Positions 62,104 to 64,000 of a DNA stretch of 64,000 nucleotides are shown here, piece by piece. The translations under genes and the position numbers were made by a program. Under the pieces are notes generated by a model. The model worked only from the letters and a program-made list of their open reading frames with translations, searched no databases and was not told the origin of the DNA. Within the stretch, counting starts at the first letter, position 1, and each line of letters begins with the position of its first letter. Source of the DNA: an uncultured Chelatococcus sp. (GTDB taxonomy: Bacteria > Pseudomonadota > Alphaproteobacteria > Rhizobiales > Beijerinckiaceae); the NCBI GenBank assembly GCA_937863995.1, contig CALMIK010000037.1:1-64000 (forward strand), given 5' to 3'.

Positions 62104-62460
62104 AAAGGCCCGCTTTGAGGTGCTGCGAAATTTCGTCGAGAATGAATTTCTGCGGTACCGGCGATGCCGGTTCGCTCCCGTCCCGGGTCGGTGACGATAG
62201 CCGATCATGAATAGGCGAGTCCGCGATTATAATAAAATTAAAATAATTCAAATATTAATTCGATGTAGAAAGCATGGTTGCATTTTAATTGGGCTGCTCT
62301 ATTAGGTATTAAGTTTGTCCGCCTGGCCGGCGGCGAGGGGGAAATTGCTTAGAGCTTTATAAATTTGCAGAGAAGGATCCATGAAACGTCCCCTGGTTTC
62401 CTTGGGGCGTGATGATCGCTTTTGCTGCACTTGCTTCAGGCTGTGGTGACAGGGTGGAAA
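62104..62460. other. AT-rich gap between two tetR genes
   Basis: 357 bases. The part from about 62219 to 62310 is strikingly A/T-rich compared with its surroundings and may be a promoter region or an insertion scar. The part from 62381 holds a possible broken lipoprotein start, annotated separately. No intact gene was found. Confidence 0.55.
62381..62460 (+). pseudogene. Possible frameshifted lipoprotein signal-peptide remnant
   Basis: ATG 62381 follows AGAAGGA and reads MKRPLVSLG. One base out of frame, from 62409, the sequence continues MMIAFAALASGCGDR, an ideal lipobox (Leu-Ala-Ser-Gly-Cys). Joining the two by removal of one base, perhaps in the GGGG at 62404-62407, would give a textbook lipoprotein leader such as RND adaptors have. 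The downstream body is absent because tetR begins at 62461. Small size makes coincidence possible. Confidence 0.4.
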
Positions 62461-63045
62461 ATGGGACGCAAGCGGATTGTCACGCGGGACGCTATTCTCG
62501 ATGCCGCGGAAGAGGTTATCCGGAACAGTCACGGTCATCAACTCTCGCTCCAGCTGGTTGCCGAGGCTGCCAATATCACCAAAGGTTCCATTGCTCACAA
62601 TTTCAGGACAAAGGATGAATTGTTGCTGGCTGTATACGCACGCGAGTCTGCCCGCTTCGAGAGCGAGGCGGCAAGCGTCGAAGGAGCAGCCGAGACAGTC
62701 ATGCGCGAGCGCGATCTAGGCAGCCCGCATCCATGTCGTGATCCGGTTGACCGTATCGCGGGCTGGATATCCGCCACACGGCGGGAAAATGAAGCGATGA
62801 TCATGAAGGCTGCAAACCTGCTCATACATATGCTGCCTTCGGAACCGCGTCGCGAAATGGTGGCGGCTTCGTATGAACGCATGCTGGAAGGGATCGACAC
62901 CGGAACACCGGAGGGGCGGGCCGCCTTCGTTGCCTTCATGGCTGTCGAAGGGCTGTTCTTGTTGCGCGGCCTCGGCCTGTTGCAGTTGTCGGAAGCCCAG
63001 TGGCAGAACTATCTCGACACCATTCGCGATGAATGCTTAACGTGA
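62461..63045 (+). CDS. TetR-family regulator (third on the right arm)
   Basis: 194 residues. Helix-turn-helix: AILDAAEEVIRNSHGHQLSL then LVAEAANITKGSIAHNFRTK. The ligand domain ends GLFLLRGLGLLQLSEAQWQN. AGGGTGG shortly upstream supports ATG 62461. It is not close to the other two TetR proteins and has no adjacent target on its strand; the possible lipoprotein remnant just upstream suggests that its target gene has been lost. Confidence 0.88.
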   Translation: MGRKRIVTRDAILDAAEEVIRNSHGHQLSLQLVAEAANITKGSIAHNFRTKDELLLAVYARESARFESEAASVEGAAETVMRERDLGSPHPCRDPVDRIAGWISATRRENEAMIMKAANLLIHMLPSEPRREMVAASYERMLEGIDTGTPEGRAAFVAFMAVEGLFLLRGLGLLQLSEAQWQNYLDTIRDECLT

Positions 63046-63112
63046 GCCTGCCTTTGCGCCACAAAAACGCTGGCGAGGCACGTGCCGGCGAAGTGCCCGC
63101 AGCCGTTCCTGC

Positions 63113-63412
63113 CTAATCCTTGGCCTGTATGGAGAGCTTCAGATCGAGAGCCTCGATAACGCCGAGAAAAGTGCTGAGCTTGGGATCTCCGCCTTCTCTC
63201 AACGCACGGTATAGGGTTTCGCGTGCGACACCTGCCTGCCGGGCGACGCGGGACATCCCGCGCGCCCGCGCAATCAAGCCAAGCGCGTAGGCAATCGAAT
63301 CTGGATCTGCACTATCGAATGCATCCATGACAAGAGGCAGCTCCGCCCTGTAGCCGAGAACGAGCTTGTACATCTCGACCTCTTGATCTGGATCGAGTCT
63401 GGCACTTTTCAT
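63113..63412 (-). CDS. HigA-like antitoxin / addiction-module antidote protein
   Basis: 99 residues from ATG 63412; a longer frame to 63475 exists but without homology. SIAYALGLIARARGMSRVAR and QAGVARETLYRALREGGDPK form the Xre-type helix-turn-helix of the antidote family that usually follows a RelE-like toxin gene. The last residues, FLGVIEALDLKLSI, match the family end. No toxin-like frame is found upstream on the minus strand, so it appears orphaned and may act only as a repressor. Confidence 0.82.
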   Translation of the reverse strand: MKSARLDPDQEVEMYKLVLGYRAELPLVMDAFDSADPDSIAYALGLIARARGMSRVARQAGVARETLYRALREGGDPKLSTFLGVIEALDLKLSIQAKD

Positions 63413-63681
63413 GATGAACATACTCCGGAACGCGGAAATTCCAATAACGGCGCGGCGACGTAGTCGGGAAGGCAAGGGTGGCCTCGCTCATGGACATGGG
63501 ACGCCCAAGGAGCCTGATACGCGGCAAGGCGCCGGGATTCAGGATTTTCTCATGTCGAGGTCATCGCTTTAGAGAGATGTAACCAAGATTACACCTCCCT
63601 ATTTATCAAAGTTACAGGATCGATAGGAAATTACTACGATCGCAGGATTCATTCGATACGATGGAAACGTGTATAGGCCGC

Positions 63682-63969
63682 CTACAGGCCGCCGATATCC
63701 TTGATCACACCGCTTGTCGCGTCGATGAGATAGAAGGTCCTGCCGACCTGTATCCATTGTTCGCCGCGGGCAGGGCGGCTCAAACCCACATGGTATGGGT
63801 TCTTGACGATTCTTTTCCGATAATTCTCGGGCAATACATCCCCCCGGCCGAAGGATTGCGGTGTCGCCTGTGCAACGACAAGGGGTGACTGAGAATTGGG
63901 AGCTGCGGCAGCTGCCGTTGCGGTAAGTATTAGCGGAGATATTAAAGCGAAGAGGACCTTGTGTGACAT
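63682..63969 (-). CDS. RcnB-family small periplasmic protein
   Basis: 95 residues with a signal peptide (MSHKVLFALISPLILTATAA). The mature part has GRGDVLPENYRKRIVKNPYH and RPARGEQWIQVGRTFYLIDA followed by GVIKDIGGL, the compact RcnB domain. Escherichia coli RcnB limits nickel and cobalt loss, but most alphaproteobacterial members have no tested role. ATG 63969 is chosen; an upstream TTG would place non-signal residues in front. Monocistronic as far as visible. Confidence 0.85.
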   Translation of the reverse strand: MSHKVLFALISPLILTATAAAAAPNSQSPLVVAQATPQSFGRGDVLPENYRKRIVKNPYHVGLSRPARGEQWIQVGRTFYLIDATSGVIKDIGGL

Positions 63970-64000
63970 ACCATGCTCCAGAAACGTAGATAGCAAGCAG

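Overview
The window reads as a GC-rich alphaproteobacterial chromosome or large replicon. High GC, dense operons with 1-4 nt stop/start overlaps, RcnB-type and IclR/FCD-GntR-rich gene content, and family resemblances support this, but the order cannot be fixed from the sequence alone. No tRNA, rRNA, CRISPR array or replication origin was seen. The content is a chain of self-contained catabolic operons, most with its own regulator, bounded on the left by insertion-sequence debris and a giant adhesin, and on the right by a multidrug efflux locus and a few small genes.

Layout. 0-0.6 kb: 5' end of an IS3-type transposase gene and a truncated IS481 transposase. 0.7-7.4 kb: a strong-looking promoter and a 2193-codon filamentous-haemagglutinin-type (TpsA) adhesin with GLUG, YDG and MBG repeats, followed by hairpins and the C-terminal relic of an ISL3 transposase. 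7.9-20.0 kb: amidase, two paralogous polyamine-type binding proteins, IclR regulator, class III aminotransferase, complete polyamine-type ABC importer, aldehyde dehydrogenase and an acetylpolyamine-amidohydrolase-like enzyme. Together these make a plausible N-acetylpolyamine uptake and oxidation locus. 20.0-24.1 kb: a minus-strand operon (dihydroorotate-dehydrogenase-like flavoprotein, DUF6282-type hydrolase, HpcH/HpaI aldolase, cupin) divergent from an IclR gene; I do not know a described pathway with this set.

24.2-31.0 kb: GntR regulator and a malonate decarboxylase operon mdcACDEGBH without transporter genes. 31.1-44.7 kb: TetR regulator divergent from a hydrolase, SDR, amidase, divergent crotonase, MaoC hydratase, branched-chain-type ABC importer with a fused LivH-LivM permease, acyl-CoA dehydrogenase, acyl-CoA ligase and EamA exporter. 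This is nearly everything needed to import a carboxamide, free the acid, activate it and beta-oxidise it. 44.8-56.0 kb: DUF1330 protein and GntR regulator divergent from PF06684 protein, alpha/beta hydrolase, flavin reductase, luciferase-like monooxygenase, aldehyde dehydrogenase, a second polyamine-type ABC importer and a second aldehyde dehydrogenase. This looks like an oxidative pathway for a cationic or amine-type substrate and is the best candidate for an undescribed system.

56.1-63.0 kb: an RND efflux adaptor-pump pair bracketed by two paralogous TetR regulators with non-ATG starts, then a third TetR regulator. 63.1-64.0 kb: an orphan HigA-like antitoxin and a small RcnB-family periplasmic protein. 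Regulatory palindromes are visible at several promoters (10.6, 23.3, 31.77, 45.83 and 56.35 kb), each next to a regulator gene of a family that binds such sites.
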